Assembly (NCBI GenBank): GCA_949317995.1
Contig: OX439052.1
Coordinates: 36,085,932-36,149,931 of the forward strand
DNA: 64,000 bases
DNA from: Acholoe squamosa
Taxonomy: Eukaryota > Annelida > Polychaeta > Phyllodocida > Polynoidae
Direction: 5' to 3'
The stretch's first letter is position 1. The number at the start of each line of letters is the position of its first letter. The notes beneath the pieces are model-generated. The model ran no database searches, was not told the DNA's origin, and saw nothing but the letters and a program-made list of their open reading frames with translations. Both the position numbers and the translations under genes were made by a program. This document shows, one piece after another, positions 61,771-64,000 of the stretch.

Positions 61771-62018
61771 TTGACACTTACATTGTTGGTAGAAGACAAT
61801 TACTTCTGGATGCCCGTCTGGGTATCGGTGAATTCTCACCGCCTGGCCCGCTGGAGTCAGTGCTCAATAATAGAATTTTCCTTCCTTCTGCGCCTGACCC
61901 GTCGGAGCTGGGCTATCCCTCCTGTTTTCACCTGTAAGAAGAATGTAGGCTTGGGATAGACCACTCAAATTACGTATTATGTATACGGATATACCCTAGG
62001 GCTTGTAACTCCATTTTA

Positions 62019-62229
62019 AGGGAGTGATCATTTTTTAACAACGGGGGGGGGGGGGGCTGGTGGGTTTGAAGGGGGGGGGGTCAGAATTTTTTCAACCCCT
62101 CTGATGGTGGGGGTCAAAATAATTTCACCTGTTTTCAGTGGAAAAACCCTGTGCGTTTCTATAGGTTAAAAGGGTTTACCCCCTCGAGAGGGTGGGGGGT
62201 CACCTGTTGTTAAAAAATGACCACTCCCT
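62019..62229. mobile_element. Short MITE with AGGGAGTGATCA ends
   Basis: AGGGAGTGATCATTTTTTAA and TTAAAAAATGACCACTCCCT. G-rich interior (GGGGGGTCAGAATTTTTTCA). 211 bp. Confidence 0.8.
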
Positions 62230-62621
62230 TACCTTTAAGTTGTTGACAGCCTGCCAAGTTTGCAGCAAAATGGGACGTTATCATCATCGCATCTTAATTG
62301 ACTGGAATGTCCTGAAATGTATGACAATGAAATTATATAGCAAATGTATCAACTCAGAAGTTTATAGCGAAGGTATCAACTCAGAAATTATGAAACAAAT
62401 GTATCAACTCGGATCTACCTACTACACAATGATTCTTTATGTCAAGGTGAATATCGATGCCCCATTGACAATGCACTAAACCCCCGTATTGCACCCCTGC
62501 ATTGAATAACCAGCGCCAAATCTGCACAATTATTACGTCATAGGTCCATTGTGCATGCCCACTGCACTTTTCAAATTCAAGATGGTGATGGTCGCATCAA
62601 AACAATGTCGGAGAACCTTAT

Positions 62622-62858
62622 TACCGTAATCTCCCGCGTAGAAGACGCGTTGCACGTATAGGACGCACCCCCTTCTTGGTAGAAGCATTTTCGCGTATAA
62701 GACGCACCTCTTAGGGCTCAATTTTGTTAATTTAGTACATTTCTATAGTAAAAGTACCCCTCGTATAAGACGCACCCCCAATTTCAGTACATCCTATAAG
62801 ACGCACAAGGCATTTGTTTGGCATAGAGGACACGTCTTATACGCGGGAGATTACGGTA
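62622..62858. mobile_element. MITE, CGCGTATAAGACGC family
   Basis: Ends TACCGTAATCTCCCGCGTAG and ATACGCGGGAGATTACGGTA, with a TACTATAG-type interior as in 3707-3947, in the opposite orientation. Confidence 0.8.
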
Positions 62859-64000
62859 AATGTGAGTTTTTGTCCATTTCTTATAGATTAAATATACACC
62901 CAAACACCTTGACATAAATGTAAAGGTGGAACTACTGCTGTTTTTCGGTCGGTAAAATGTAAGCACAGCCCCGAACCCCTTTTTTGTTCTAATGTCCAAG
63001 GAAGTGTTTTTAACTTCGGGGGCTGTGCCCCCAAACCCCTCTTTTCTTTGATTTAAATGCAAAACACAGTCCCAAAAGGTGGATTTAATCACAATCTAGC
63101 CTTTGGCAAAAGTACCGACCAATAAAGCACAATCTACCCGTAAAGGTGAACTCTGATTAGTTTGAGCCTCCTGTTTCTTCATGAGGGTGTCCTGCCAATT
63201 CCGCACAAGGCCGCACGAGTCAAAGTAATCAACGTTCACCTTTACCATTTTATTGGTTCTATTGGATGCGTCGACTGGAAAAGTTGTACTGAAAATCATA
63301 AATAAATGGTTAGGATTCAAAACCAAAAAAAAAAAAAAAAAAATGTCGTATGCATGAATACCATTTTGAAGTTGAAGTATTTATTTTGATTGGGAATCTG
63401 ATTTTATGTCATGGCTGCTACGAACGTCATGATAGAGCTTTTTCAGTGAATGTGTATTCACACCCTCATCGGCCCTGGTGGAGATCTCAAGTGTAAACAA
63501 GAGGCAGCTCACGCACTGCAGTCTAGGGGGAAGCAGACATACTTCCACTTCCACAATAAATTTTTAACATTTATATAAAATATAGGGCACCAATATGCAT
63601 TGCTCATAACTCAAATAAAATTCAAATTTTTTGGCAGATGTTATGTACCATAAATTCTTTGATTTGAGGTTCATATCATATTTGAATCAAATCAAAATTG
63701 TAGTTTATTGCAAGGTCAGTAATGCAGGTAATGTTGCTTGTATCAAAGAATTTAAGGTAATTGCAGTTAGACTCTCTGCTGTCCCAAAGCTCTGGCCCCT
63801 TTATACTTGATAGTCTTTTCCATTACATTGTTTCTCCAGAATTAAAATCAATAGCCTTGAGCAAGTCTAGCTTGTGGTCTGACATCAACACTCCCATTCA
63901 CAGACAGGAACCAACTCCAAGCAGGTGTTAAGTAGTTTTATAGTCCTATACTTTCACAAGACATCTGCTTGGAGGACCAGATGCTACTCACCCAGGTTAT
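62859..64000. other. Non-coding end of the window
   Basis: No exon or known repeat recognised. An A-run lies near 63328-63343. Confidence 0.4.

Overview
This is a window of animal nuclear DNA: short coding exons with GT/AG boundaries, long introns, and many metazoan-type transposons and SINEs. No prokaryotic operon, rRNA or functional tRNA gene is visible. The conserved gene and the repeat mix (SINEs with AATC or AAAC tails, palindromic MITEs, a Tx1/L1-like LINE, a Gypsy element) suggest a marine invertebrate, perhaps a lophotrochozoan. The species cannot be fixed from this sequence alone.

Layout. 1-7259 is repeats: two SINE families, a solo LTR, an inverted AT-rich minisatellite and MITEs. 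7260-34187 (+) holds 13 exons of an ANKZF1/Vms1 gene (peptidyl-tRNA hydrolase of ribosome quality control) running to its stop codon; the extreme 5' end is not in the window. Its exons join in frame to 709 codons and show the catalytic Gln motif, ankyrin repeat, an exact VCP-interacting motif and a C-terminal zinc cluster. One intron holds a full-length 6.4 kb LINE with 13-bp target duplications. A second holds a 1.24 kb LINE relic and two MITEs. A third holds a 10 kb Gypsy element with both LTRs and five nested insertions. 36893-47414 (-) is a second gene, not recognised, encoding a type II membrane protein; its introns carry a miniature LTR element, a foldback element and several MITEs. 47415-64000 is repeat-rich and largely non-coding, with a LINE relic at about 59015-61770.

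The most notable feature is the LINE in the ANKZF1 intron. Its ORF1 protein (529 codons, open) has a coiled coil and an L1-ORF1-like middle followed by a complete NADAR domain, a fold known from N-glycosidases acting on riboflavin intermediates and on ADP-ribosylated guanine. A retrotransposon carrying its own NADAR enzyme suggests reversal of nucleic-acid ADP-ribosylation, possibly as counter-defence.

The second notable system is a set of LTR elements sharing the termini TGTAGGGG...CCACTACA: the autonomous Gypsy, a coding-free miniature element with two LTRs, and a solo LTR. The two small ones carry tRNA-like sequence (a clear A and B box pair in one, a B box in the other) inside the LTR, and the miniature element's primer-binding site matches the 3' end of the tRNA-like sequence in its own LTR. 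This resembles in principle the 5S-bearing Cassandra elements of plants.
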